From contig NZ_PISM01000018.1 in the NCBI RefSeq assembly GCF_002929225.1, forward strand, positions 682,001 to 746,000: DNA of 64,000 nucleotides, in the 5' to 3' direction. Origin of the DNA: Stutzerimonas kunmingensis (lineage in GTDB: Bacteria > Pseudomonadota > Gammaproteobacteria > Pseudomonadales > Pseudomonadaceae). The notes beneath the pieces are model-generated. The model saw only the letters and a program-made list of their open reading frames with translations, had not been told where the DNA came from and made no database searches. Shown here piece by piece: positions 13,598 to 22,393 of the stretch (positions are counted from its first letter, which is position 1; each line of letters starts with the position of its first letter). Made by a program: the position numbers and the translations under genes.

Positions 13598-15808
13598 ATG
13601 ACTGCCTTGACCCGCTCTTCGCTGGAATATGACGCGGACAACCGCATCGACCTCGCCGGAATAATGCGCACCGCCTACGATCACAAGGCGCTGATCATCA
13701 CCATTACCGGCTTTTTCGCTGCACTGGGCGTGCTCTATGCCCTGATCGCCACGCCGATCTACCAGGCGACCGCGATGATCCAGATCGAACCGAAAAAAGC
13801 CGCGATCACCGGCGTGCCGGAAATATCGGCCCGGCCGGATTCGGTGTCCCAGGCGGTCACCGAAATCTCCCTGCTCAAATCCCGCGCCGTGCTCGGCAAG
13901 GCAGTCGAGGAGCTCAAGCTCTACATCGTCGCCAAACCCCTTCACTTCCCGGTGTTCGGCGCATTCATGGCGCGCAAGCACGACCCGGCGACTGATGGCG
14001 CGCTGGCCACCCCGCTGTTCGGCTTGACCGGCTATGCCTGGGGTGGGGAAAAGCTCGAAGTATTCCAGCTCGATGTGCCCGAAGCGTATCTGGGCGTAGA
14101 GCTGACGTTGATCGCCGGCACTGCCGGCAGCTTCACGCTGCATGACGACGAGCAGCAACTGATTCTGCGCGGCCAGGTCAATCAGGCCGTGGAGAACCAG
14201 GGTTTCAAGGTGCAGATCGCCCAGCTGGAAGCGCGTCCTGGCACCGAATTCCAGCTAGTCAGGAACCGCCCGCAGACCACCGCGCTGGATTACCAGAACC
14301 GCTTGAAGGTCGGCGAGGCCGGCAAGGATTCCGGGATCATCTACATGTCCCTGGAAGACCCGGACCCGCAGCTGGCCAGCCATGTGCTGGACGAGATCAG
14401 CCGGCTGTACGTCAGCCAGAACATCCAGCGCAGCTCGGCAGAAGCGGCCCAGCGCCTGGACTTCCTGCGCTCGCAACTACCTCAGGTGCGCAAGGAGCTG
14501 GAGAAGGCCGAAGCCGCGCTGAATGCCTACCAGACCAGCTCCAAATCGGTGGATATCAGCATCGAGACCAAGGGCGTGCTCGACCAGATCGTCGCGCTGG
14601 AAACGCAGATATCCGAACTGTCGCTCAAGCGCGTGGAGTACGACCGCCTCTATACCCGCGAGCACCCGACCTATCGCACGCTGATCACCCAGATGAACGA
14701 GCTGCAGGCGCAAAAGGCGCAGCTGCTGAAGAAGGTCGACGCCCTCCCCATGACGCAGCAGGAGTTGCTGCGCCTCCAACGTGACATGGAAGTCACGACC
14801 CAGACCTACACGCTGCTGATGAACCAGGCACAGGAGCAAGACATCCTGCGCGCCGGCACCATCGGCAACGTGCGCATCATCGACAACGCCTACTCGATGA
14901 TCGAGAAGCCGTCGAAACCGGTCAAACCGCTGGTGGTGGCCATCGCAATCTTCGTCGGCCTGCTCGTCTCGGCGGCAGTCATCCTGCTGCGCCAGGCCTT
15001 CTACCGCGGTGTGGAAAGCCCGGACGTGATCGAGAAGCTTGGCGTACCGGTCTATGCCGGCCTGCCCTACAGCGCCTCTCAGGATCAGCTCAATCGCAGC
15101 CGCAAGAGCCGCGACGGCAAGACCCGACTGCTCAGCCTCACCGAACCGACCGATCTGGCGGTCGAATCGCTGCGCAGCCTGCGTACCAGCCTCAAGTTCG
15201 CCATGCTCGAGGCGCGTAACAAAGTGCTGATGATCACCAGCCCGACCCCTTCGGTTGGCAAGTCGTTCGTGTCCAGCAACCTTGCTGCGGTGATCGCGCA
15301 GACGGGCCAGCGCGTGCTGCTGATCGATGCCGACATGCGCCGCGGCTACCTGCACACGCTTTTCGGCATGGCGCCACGTCACGGGCTGTCGGATGCACTG
15401 GCCAGTGGCCTGAACCTGGCGGAGATCACCAACCGCACCGAGCAGAAGAACCTGCACTTCATCTCCGCCGGGTTCTCCGCGCCGAATCCGTCCGAACTGC
15501 TGATGCACGACAACTTCTCCCGCCTGCTGCGTGAAGCGGAAAAGCTCTACGACTTCATCATCATCGATACGCCGCCGGTGCTCGCGGTGACCGACGCCGT
15601 ACTGGTCGCCCAGCAGTCGGGCACCAACCTGCTGGTGGCCCGCTTCGGCCTTAGCACCAGCTCGCAGATCGATGCATCCAAGCGGCGGCTCGCGCAGAAC
15701 GGCGTGCTGCTCAAGGGCGTGATCCTCAATGCCGTGAAGCGCAAGGCCTCGACCTCGCCGTACGACAGCGGCGCCTATGGTTACTACACCTATACCCAGC
15801 AAGCCTAA
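13598..15808 (+). CDS. wzc: Wzc/GumC-like polysaccharide co-polymerase with tyrosine autokinase domain
   Basis: 736 residues. A first membrane helix (about residues 30-50) is followed by a large periplasmic Wzz domain with coiled-coil segments, a second helix near residues 445-465 (VVAIAIFVGLLVSAAVILL), then a cytoplasmic BY-kinase. The kinase has Walker A SPTPSVGKSF with Lys555, Walker A' LLIDADMRRG and Walker B FIIIDTPPV. The tail PYDSGAYGYYTYTQQA holds five tyrosines for autophosphorylation, which control chain length and export. The length is that of one-piece proteobacterial PCP-2a proteins. It is central to the locus, followed 16 bp later by a WbqC-family gene. Confidence 0.92.
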   Translation: MTALTRSSLEYDADNRIDLAGIMRTAYDHKALIITITGFFAALGVLYALIATPIYQATAMIQIEPKKAAITGVPEISARPDSVSQAVTEISLLKSRAVLGKAVEELKLYIVAKPLHFPVFGAFMARKHDPATDGALATPLFGLTGYAWGGEKLEVFQLDVPEAYLGVELTLIAGTAGSFTLHDDEQQLILRGQVNQAVENQGFKVQIAQLEARPGTEFQLVRNRPQTTALDYQNRLKVGEAGKDSGIIYMSLEDPDPQLASHVLDEISRLYVSQNIQRSSAEAAQRLDFLRSQLPQVRKELEKAEAALNAYQTSSKSVDISIETKGVLDQIVALETQISELSLKRVEYDRLYTREHPTYRTLITQMNELQAQKAQLLKKVDALPMTQQELLRLQRDMEVTTQTYTLLMNQAQEQDILRAGTIGNVRIIDNAYSMIEKPSKPVKPLVVAIAIFVGLLVSAAVILLRQAFYRGVESPDVIEKLGVPVYAGLPYSASQDQLNRSRKSRDGKTRLLSLTEPTDLAVESLRSLRTSLKFAMLEARNKVLMITSPTPSVGKSFVSSNLAAVIAQTGQRVLLIDADMRRGYLHTLFGMAPRHGLSDALASGLNLAEITNRTEQKNLHFISAGFSAPNPSELLMHDNFSRLLREAEKLYDFIIIDTPPVLAVTDAVLVAQQSGTNLLVARFGLSTSSQIDASKRRLAQNGVLLKGVILNAVKRKASTSPYDSGAYGYYTYTQQA

Positions 15809-15824
15809 GCACAGGAGAAGCTTC

Positions 15825-16568
15825 ATGCTCAGGACCATCGGGGTTATGCAACCCTACCTTTTCCCCTACCTCGGCTATTTCCAGCTGATTGCCGCCAGCG
15901 ATGTCTTCGTGCTCTGCGACGATCTACAGTACGTAAAGGGATCCTGGATCAACCGCAACCGAGTGCTCTGCGATGGCCAGCCCAAGCTGATCAGCTTTCC
16001 CCTGAAGAAAGCCGGGCACCTTGAGACGATCCGCGAGCGCTGGCTGTGCGATGACTTCCACCGCGAGGCGGCCGCGCTGTTTCGCCGCCTGGCCCATATG
16101 TACCAGCGTGCGCCCCACCGCGAGGAAGTCCTACCGCTGATCAAACGTATCCTCGAGCATCCGGAGCGCAACCTGGCTGCCTTCAACGAGCAATCGCTCC
16201 GCGCGCTGTGCGACTACCTGGGCATCCATACGCCGATCTGCCGCGCTTCGGATCTTGGCCTGGATCCCGAACTGGAGATGCAAGAACGCGTCATCCAGAT
16301 CACCCATCGCATGGATGGTGAGCTATACCTAAACCCCATCGGTGGCATGGAGCTTTACTGCCCTGCCCGCTTCCGCGCTGACGGGCTGCTGCTGCGTTTC
16401 CTGCGCATGGACGACATCGAATATCCGCAGCTCAAGCATGCATTCGTGCCGTCGCTGTCGATCATCGATGTGCTGATGTTCAACAGCCGCGAGGCGATCA
16501 AGGAGTTGCTACTGCGCTTCAACGTGGTCGAAGGCCACGAGAAAAGGGCGACGCTGACGCTGGCATGA
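15825..16568 (+). CDS. WbqC family protein
   Basis: 247 residues from ATG 15825, preceded by AGGAG. It opens GVMQPYLFPYLGYFQLIAAS, with VFVLCDDLQYVKGSWINRNR following, the hallmark start of WbqC-like proteins (PF08889) found in O-antigen and aminosugar loci. The exact reaction is not well established; a role in glycosylation or amino-sugar modification is inferred from location in such clusters. The conserved C-terminal FVPSLSIIDVLMFNS is intact. The longer upstream frame (from 15777) overlaps wzc and is not needed. Its stop overlaps a possible ATG (16565) of the next frame. Confidence 0.85.
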   Translation: MLRTIGVMQPYLFPYLGYFQLIAASDVFVLCDDLQYVKGSWINRNRVLCDGQPKLISFPLKKAGHLETIRERWLCDDFHREAAALFRRLAHMYQRAPHREEVLPLIKRILEHPERNLAAFNEQSLRALCDYLGIHTPICRASDLGLDPELEMQERVIQITHRMDGELYLNPIGGMELYCPARFRADGLLLRFLRMDDIEYPQLKHAFVPSLSIIDVLMFNSREAIKELLLRFNVVEGHEKRATLTLA

Positions 16569-16624
16569 CGACATTCAGCCTGCCGTTGGGACAGGGGCAG
16601 GCTTATTCAGGGAAGGACATCCAC

Positions 16625-17134
16625 ATGAACTCGAGCACTACCGCACGCTGGTATCTCATCCAGACCAAGCCACGCCAGGAGGCCCGCGCCGAGGAAAACC
16701 TGCTGCGACAACACTTCGAGTGCTACCGGCCGGTCAAAGCGTCGTCGCCATCGCGCGGCGCGCAGAATGCCAGGCTCGGCGAAGCACTTTTTCCGGGCTA
16801 TCTGTTCATCAATCTCGATTGCATTCACGACAACTGGTACCCGATTCGCTCCACACGGGGCGTCAGCCGCGTGGTGAGCTTCGGCGGCCAGCCGACGCCG
16901 GTACGCGACGAGCTGATCGAACAGTTGCGACAGCGCCTGGCCCAGCCGCAGACCATGGCGGCGGCGCCGTTCTCACCCGGCGAACGGGTCCAGGTCAGCG
17001 GGGGCAGTTTCAGCGACATCGAAGCGATCTTCGTCAGCAGCGACGGCGAAGAACGCTCCGTCATCCTGCTCAACCTGCTGCAGCGTGAGCAGAAGGTCCG
17101 GGTACCCACCCGTTATCTCCAGTGCTACTCCTGA
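16625..17134 (+). CDS. rfaH: RfaH-type NusG paralogue antiterminator
   Basis: 169 residues. The NGN domain begins RWYLIQTKPRQEARAEENLL and includes the FPGYLFINLD motif. Conserved QYF/RYF-like surface FECYRPV and a C-terminal KOW-type segment FSPGERVQVSGGSFSDIEAI complete the NusG fold. RfaH proteins bind the paused polymerase at ops sites and suppress Rho termination and improve translation of long surface-polysaccharide operons. An ops element lies at 8843-8853 in the leader of this operon. I chose ATG 16625 where homology begins; an ATG at 16565 overlapping the wbqC stop would add 20 residues. Encoding RfaH inside its target operon suggests positive feedback. Confidence 0.85.
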   Translation: MNSSTTARWYLIQTKPRQEARAEENLLRQHFECYRPVKASSPSRGAQNARLGEALFPGYLFINLDCIHDNWYPIRSTRGVSRVVSFGGQPTPVRDELIEQLRQRLAQPQTMAAAPFSPGERVQVSGGSFSDIEAIFVSSDGEERSVILLNLLQREQKVRVPTRYLQCYS

Positions 17135-17196
17135 GCCAGGCGAGTGCCCGTAGGGCCATGCGAGCAGCCTGACAGGTTCAATCAGCGAGCCAACCG

Positions 17197-18507
17197 ATGA
17201 AGATCCTATTCCTCAATGCGTTCTACACCCCGCATGTCGGCGGCGGCGCAGAAGTCATCCTCCGGCACCTGGCCGAAGGGTTGCAGCGGCGTGGTTGTGA
17301 GGTGGCAGTGCTGGCGACCGGCCCGGATGCCGGGCTGAACATGCAGATTCAGGACGGTGTGCGGGTCTATCGCGCCAATCTGGCGAACAGCTACTGGCAT
17401 TACACCCAGCAGCGCCCGAGTCGCGTCGCCCGCCTCGGCTGGCACTACCGGGACCGCTACAACCGCGACATGCGCTGTCACGTGCGCGAGGTGATCGCGC
17501 GGGAGCAGCCGGATATCGTGGTCTGCAACAACCTCACCGGCTGGTCGATTTCCGCCTGGGACGAAATCACCGCCGCCGGCCTGCCGATCGTCCAGGTGCT
17601 GCACGACCTGTACCTGCTCTGCCCGAAGGACACCATGTTCAACCACGGCAAGAGCTGCCAGCGCCAGTGCGGTATGTGTTCGGTGTTCCGTCTCCGCCAC
17701 GCCGGCGCCTCGGCGCAAGTGGCCACGGCGATCGGCGTCAGCCGCTTCGTGCTCGAGCGCATCACCGCACAGGGCTATTTCAGTGGCGCGCGCCAGCATG
17801 TGGTGCACAACTCCACGCCGGCCAACCCCGGGCAGGGCAGCAAGCCCAGGCAGCGCAGCAACCATCCACTGCGCTTCGGCTATATCGGCACGCTGTCGGA
17901 GAACAAGGGCGTCGGCTGGCTGATCGAGCAGTTCCAGCGGCTGGACATCGATGCGCGGCTGGATATCGCCGGGCGCGGCAAGCTGGACTACGAAGCCCGG
18001 CTGAAGGCCATGGCCGATCCGAAGAAGGTCAGCTTTCTCGGCTACTGCGACAGCGACGAGTTCATGCAGAGCATCGACGTGCTGGTAGTGCCGTCGCTGT
18101 GGGGCGAGCCGTTCGGCCTGGTGGCCGTCGAAGGCTGCGCCAACAACCTGCCGGTGATCGCCAGCAACATGGGCGGGCTGCCGGAGATCATCCGCGACGA
18201 ATGCAACGGCCTGCTCTGCTCGCCCGATGATCCCGATTCACTCGGCATCGCCATGCTCTGGCTCTACATCGACAGCGCACTGCGGCAGCGGCTCGCCAGC
18301 CAGGCACGGGCCAGCGTGCTGCCGCTGCTGGATATGGAACGCATGCTGGATCAATACCAGACCATCCTGCGTGAAACACTTCAGGGAACGAGAATCCACC
18401 ATGAACCAGAGCCTGCTGATTACCCCGCGGCGACGCGACTCGAATCCGTTGGCCTTCGACAAGCCGACATTGTTGACGCTGGTCGTCGCCTCGCTGCTGC
18501 TGACTGA
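17197..18507 (+). CDS. Family 4 (GT-B) glycosyltransferase
   Basis: 436 residues. The N-terminal Rossmann half starts KILFLNAFYTPHVGGGAEVI, the glycine-rich acceptor side typical of GT4. The donor half carries RFGYIGTLSENKGVGWLIEQ and the E-x7-E type site VPSLWGEPFGLVAVEGCANN. It should transfer a sugar to the repeat unit at the inner membrane. Unusually its 3' end overlaps the next gene by 107 bp. The last about 35 residues, which are read in the overlap, have no family resemblance and may be a read-through extension after loss of the original stop. Confidence 0.87.
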   Translation: MKILFLNAFYTPHVGGGAEVILRHLAEGLQRRGCEVAVLATGPDAGLNMQIQDGVRVYRANLANSYWHYTQQRPSRVARLGWHYRDRYNRDMRCHVREVIAREQPDIVVCNNLTGWSISAWDEITAAGLPIVQVLHDLYLLCPKDTMFNHGKSCQRQCGMCSVFRLRHAGASAQVATAIGVSRFVLERITAQGYFSGARQHVVHNSTPANPGQGSKPRQRSNHPLRFGYIGTLSENKGVGWLIEQFQRLDIDARLDIAGRGKLDYEARLKAMADPKKVSFLGYCDSDEFMQSIDVLVVPSLWGEPFGLVAVEGCANNLPVIASNMGGLPEIIRDECNGLLCSPDDPDSLGIAMLWLYIDSALRQRLASQARASVLPLLDMERMLDQYQTILRETLQGTRIHHEPEPADYPAATRLESVGLRQADIVDAGRRLAAAD

Positions 18508-19699
18508 AACCTTCTCCGGCGCCCTGCGCTACTACTTCGACATGGCCGGAGTCTCCTGGCTGCTGTACCTGCCCAAGGTTGCCTGCCTGATCGCACTGGG
18601 CCTGGAGCTGCTGCGATACCGCGGTTGGCCGGCCTTCTGGCTGGTACTGCTGGGACTGGTGACTTCCAGCCAACTGGCGCTGATGCATGGCGCCGAACTG
18701 GCCAACATCGGTTTCAGCCTGTTCATCTACATTCCGCTGCTGTTCGGTCTGATCTGCGGCCGCCATGTGGAGTTGCGGCTCGGGCTGCTGCGCCGAATCA
18801 TCGGCTTCTGCCTGATCGCTTGCTTCGTCGGCATCGCCCTGGACATGCTCACCAGCGTGCCGTGGAAGGGCTACAGCTACATGGTTGGCGAGGTGGAACT
18901 GAGCGCCAACCGCTCGTGGGCGTTCGACGACATCGACCGCATCGGCGGCTTCGCCCGCATGTCCACCGCGCTGTCGGTGATGATCGCGATCTACAGCCTG
19001 TTCATCGCCGCATTCATCCAGCCGCGCGTGCTACGCCTGATGCTCTACATCGCAGCGCTGATCGGCATCGTGCTGACCACCAACAAATCCACCGCGGCGG
19101 CCTACGTGCTGACCCTGCTGATGCTGATCGTCACGGCCTACCGCTTCGCCAGCGCCACTGCGTTTCTCGTCGCAGTGCTGGTCGGCCTGATGCTGCCGAT
19201 GGCCAGCCTGGTGCTCAGCCTGGACCCCAACGCCGCCAACAACGGCTCGCTGCTGGCCTCGTTCGCCGACCGCCTGATCAACAGCTGGCCGAACTTCATC
19301 GAGGTCATCACCCGTGAGGGATGGGGCTGGTGGGGCGCGGGATTCGGCGCGGTGGGCAGCACTGGCAAGGTCTATCCCGTACCCGGGCTGGAGTTGCTGA
19401 GCATTGCCGACAATACCGCGCTGTACCTGTGGGGAATGCTCGGCGTGTTCGGTGTGCTGCTCTACCTGCTGACCTTTCCGCTGATGCTGCGCCTGCATGA
19501 GCGGGGCTCGCGACTGCGCAGCGCGTTGCTGCCGATCGTTTTCTGCATCTGCCTGGTGGCCTGGGCCACGGATGTACTGGAGGTGTCCATCGCCACGCTA
19601 TTCCTGGGCCTGGCGATCTCCCACGTGCTGACCCCGGCCCGCGCCCCGAGCAACAACCTGGCGGCGCAGCGGCTGCCCGAGTTGCAGCACCTGACCTGA
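18401..19699 (+). CDS. wzy: Wzy-like O-antigen polymerase/ligase family membrane protein
   Basis: 432 residues from ATG 18401 with AGGGA upstream. It has about 10-12 hydrophobic helices and a larger periplasmic loop between about residues 270 and 330 (FADRLINSWPNFIEVITREG, then WGWWGAGFGAVGSTGKVYPV), the organisation of O-antigen polymerases and WaaL-like ligases. In a locus with Wzx and Wzc it is most simply the polymerase. The upstream part of the open frame (18227-18400) lies inside the glycosyltransferase and is rejected as a start. Polymerases are too divergent for linkage prediction. Confidence 0.78.
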   Translation: MNQSLLITPRRRDSNPLAFDKPTLLTLVVASLLLTETFSGALRYYFDMAGVSWLLYLPKVACLIALGLELLRYRGWPAFWLVLLGLVTSSQLALMHGAELANIGFSLFIYIPLLFGLICGRHVELRLGLLRRIIGFCLIACFVGIALDMLTSVPWKGYSYMVGEVELSANRSWAFDDIDRIGGFARMSTALSVMIAIYSLFIAAFIQPRVLRLMLYIAALIGIVLTTNKSTAAAYVLTLLMLIVTAYRFASATAFLVAVLVGLMLPMASLVLSLDPNAANNGSLLASFADRLINSWPNFIEVITREGWGWWGAGFGAVGSTGKVYPVPGLELLSIADNTALYLWGMLGVFGVLLYLLTFPLMLRLHERGSRLRSALLPIVFCICLVAWATDVLEVSIATLFLGLAISHVLTPARAPSNNLAAQRLPELQHLT

Positions 19700-19714
19700 G
19701 ACCTACCTTCACGG

Positions 19715-21037
19715 ATGATCCACATGACGAAGCGCTCTACCCCGCTCAACACCCTGCTGCTGGGCGGCTTGCTTGGCCTTGCTCCGTTTACTCCGGCCCA
19801 GACCACCGAGGAGCCTTTCGTGGTCGGCGTATGTGCCCATGAACTGCACAAGGGCGACCCCAGCGGCCGCGCCTACGCGATGATGCGCGATGCCGGCATC
19901 ACCTCCGTGCGCACCGACGCCCACTGGGCCTATGTCGAACGCCGGCCCGGGCAATTGAAGATCGAACCATCCTGGCACCGTTACCTGAAGGCAACAGCCG
20001 CTCACGGGCTAAGCACCCAGTTCATCCTCGGCTACGGCAACTCGCACTACGGCGGTGGTGAAAAGCCCCGCAGCGAGCCGGTAAGGGCGGCATTCAATCG
20101 CTATGTCGAGTTCATCACCGAAGAGCTGAAAGGCAAGGTCGCCTATTACGAGATCTGGAACGAATGGGACGTCGAGGACCCGCGCGACCCGGAATTCACC
20201 CAGGATTACGCGCGGCTGATCGCCGATGCGTCCGGGATCATCCGGCAGCGCGCGCCCGGCGCCAAGGTGCTCGCCGGCGCCGTGACCAGCCAGGGCATCG
20301 ACTCCGGTTTCGCCCTGCGCCTGCTGGAGAACGGCCTGATGCAATCGGTGGACGGCCTGTCCTTGCATCCCTACGTGCACTGCCGCGGCTGGCGGCGCAA
20401 CACCCCAGAGGCCTGGATCGAATGGATGAGCGAGGTCGACAAGGACCTGACCCGCGCCGCCGGACGCCCGGTACCGCTCTACCTGACGGAAATGGCCTGG
20501 CCTGCCCACCAGGGCGCATGCGGCATCGATGAAAGCCTGCAGGCGGCCTACCTCGCCCGCGCCTTCTTCCTGGCCAAGACGCTGCCGAGCATCAAGGGCA
20601 TGTGGTGGTACGACTTCCGCAACGATGGCACCGACAAGACCGAGCGCGAACACAACTTCGGCCTGGTACGGCAGGACTTCACCCTCAAGCCGGCTTATTC
20701 GGTGCTCGCCTCCATCAGCCAGATCGTCAGCCAGTACAGCTTCCTCAGCCGCGAAGAGAAAACCCCGGGTGACGTGGTGATGCTGCGATTCGCCCGCGGA
20801 GACGATGAACTGATGGTGGCCTGGAGCACCGGCAAACCGCGGACCGTGAAGCTGCAGAACACCGAAGGCCAGGCGGGCCAGGTGGCGCTGATCGATACCG
20901 CCCAGCCCCAGCACGGCCGCGTGGTCACCAGTACCGAGTGGAAGTGTCCGGGCAAAGGCCAGGCCTGCAGCACCGAGGTGGAGCTCGATGGATTCCCGAA
21001 AATCATCAGCCTGCGCGCGGTGCAGAACGACGGTTGA
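19715..21037 (+). CDS. PslG-like clan GH-A glycoside hydrolase
   Basis: 440 residues with an N-terminal signal peptide (MTKRSTPLNTLLLGGLLGLA, then PFTPAQT). The (beta/alpha)8 clan-A active site is visible: acid/base Glu150 in YYEIWNEWD and nucleophile Glu259 in YLTEMAWP. A C-terminal beta-sandwich-like part follows. This resembles PslG, the GH39-type enzyme in the Pseudomonas Psl locus that trims polymer and aids its biosynthesis. It is likely periplasmic and acts on this locus's own polysaccharide. Two in-frame ATGs (19715 and 19724) are possible; both give the same mature protein. The family is fairly secure, the substrate inferred. Confidence 0.8.
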   Translation: MIHMTKRSTPLNTLLLGGLLGLAPFTPAQTTEEPFVVGVCAHELHKGDPSGRAYAMMRDAGITSVRTDAHWAYVERRPGQLKIEPSWHRYLKATAAHGLSTQFILGYGNSHYGGGEKPRSEPVRAAFNRYVEFITEELKGKVAYYEIWNEWDVEDPRDPEFTQDYARLIADASGIIRQRAPGAKVLAGAVTSQGIDSGFALRLLENGLMQSVDGLSLHPYVHCRGWRRNTPEAWIEWMSEVDKDLTRAAGRPVPLYLTEMAWPAHQGACGIDESLQAAYLARAFFLAKTLPSIKGMWWYDFRNDGTDKTEREHNFGLVRQDFTLKPAYSVLASISQIVSQYSFLSREEKTPGDVVMLRFARGDDELMVAWSTGKPRTVKLQNTEGQAGQVALIDTAQPQHGRVVTSTEWKCPGKGQACSTEVELDGFPKIISLRAVQNDG

Positions 21038-21232
21038 CCCCTGTCGCGACATGCACTGACCGCACCACCGGCCACCCAGGCGAAACGCAACCGGACCAGC
21101 ACGCGCTGGCCAACCCGCATTGACCGCCACGCACCATGCATCGCTTCGCCAGTCGCCAAAGCCGCCACCTGCCGGCGTTCGCCGCTGGCCAGCATCCGGC
21201 GGCGCACGCCATCCCCGCAAGGAGAGCCCTAC

Positions 21233-22339
21233 ATGATCGCCATCAACGCCCGTTTCCTGACTCAGGAAACCCGCGGTGTGCAACGTTTTGCCGAACAGGT
21301 CTGCCTGGAGCTTGCCGCCATGCGCAAGGACCTGACATTCATTGCGCCGGACGACATCCGCATGCACGCCAGCGCCGAGCGCCTGCAGGTGCGGCGCATC
21401 GGCCGCAACCACGGGCATCTGTGGGAACAGCTGGACCTGCCTCTGTGGCTGGCGCGCCATGGCTATCCGCCGCTGGTATCACTGTGCAACACGGCACCGC
21501 TGATCTACCGCAACCAGATCGCCACCCATCACGACATCACCTACGTGCGCCATCCGGAGAGCTATTCGCGCGCCTTCCGCAGCGTCTACAAGGGGCTCAC
21601 GCCGCTGCTGCTCAAGCGCATCAAGGCGCTGATTACCGTCAGCGACTTCTCACGCAAGGAAATCGCCCGCTACTACGGCTACCCGAGCGAGAAGATCTGC
21701 GTCGTCCCCAACGCGGTGGCGGCCAAATTCCATCCGCCGAGTGGCGCGGATCGCAGCGGCAATGCCAGGCCATACGTGCTGGCGGTGTCCTCCCCGAACG
21801 CGCACAAGAACTTCGCGCGGATGGTCGCGGCCTTCCTCAGCCTGGAAGGCTTCGATGACGTGGAACTGCACATCGTCGGCGACTCGCACTCGGTGTTCTC
21901 CGGCTCCACCTCCAGCATTGATGGCAATCCACGCGTACGCATTCTCGGCCGGCTGAACGACGATCAGCTGGTGCGCGAATACCAGGGCGCCACCGCCTTC
22001 GTGTTCCCTTCGCTCTACGAAGGCTTCGGCATTCCGCCGCTGGAGGCCCAGGCCTGCGGGTGTCCGGTGATCGCCGCCCGGGCCGCGTCGATACCCGAAG
22101 TGCTCGGCGAGAGCGTGCTCTATTTCGAGCCGCTGAACATCGAGGACATTGCCCGCTGCATGCGCCACGTGCTGCAGGACGCGCGCCTGCGCGATGACCT
22201 GCGCACCCTCGGCCTGGCCAACGTCGAGCGCTACTCCTGGAAGCGCTCGGCGCAGACCGTGTCGCAGCTGATCGACAAGGCACTGATGGGCAAACCCAGC
22301 CCGCCGTCCTTTATCGCCTGGTCATCGGACCGCCCCTGA
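21233..22339 (+). CDS. Family 4 (GT-B) glycosyltransferase
   Basis: 368 residues from an ATG with AAGGAGAG upstream. It begins IAINARFLTQETRGVQRFAE, then TYVRHPESYSRAFRSVYKGL and the donor-side motif FPSLYEGFGIPPLEAQACGC, where the two glutamates form the GT4 E-x7-E site. It is similar in layout to WbpY/mannosyltransferase-type enzymes of O-polysaccharide loci. It follows the hydrolase gene after a 195-bp gap that contains no gene. Membrane segments are absent, so it is a peripheral cytoplasmic enzyme. Sugar specificity is unknown. Confidence 0.88.
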   Translation: MIAINARFLTQETRGVQRFAEQVCLELAAMRKDLTFIAPDDIRMHASAERLQVRRIGRNHGHLWEQLDLPLWLARHGYPPLVSLCNTAPLIYRNQIATHHDITYVRHPESYSRAFRSVYKGLTPLLLKRIKALITVSDFSRKEIARYYGYPSEKICVVPNAVAAKFHPPSGADRSGNARPYVLAVSSPNAHKNFARMVAAFLSLEGFDDVELHIVGDSHSVFSGSTSSIDGNPRVRILGRLNDDQLVREYQGATAFVFPSLYEGFGIPPLEAQACGCPVIAARAASIPEVLGESVLYFEPLNIEDIARCMRHVLQDARLRDDLRTLGLANVERYSWKRSAQTVSQLIDKALMGKPSPPSFIAWSSDRP

Positions 22340-22393
22340 TGCCCGACGAATGCAGTCCCGACACTCAACTCTATCAATCAAGCGAGGCAGACC

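Noticed and set aside
16565..16624. Earlier start for the RfaH-like gene at 16565
   Set aside because: The ATGA overlap with wbqC is attractive, but the added 20 residues have no resemblance to NusG-type proteins, which begin at the RWYLIQ block.
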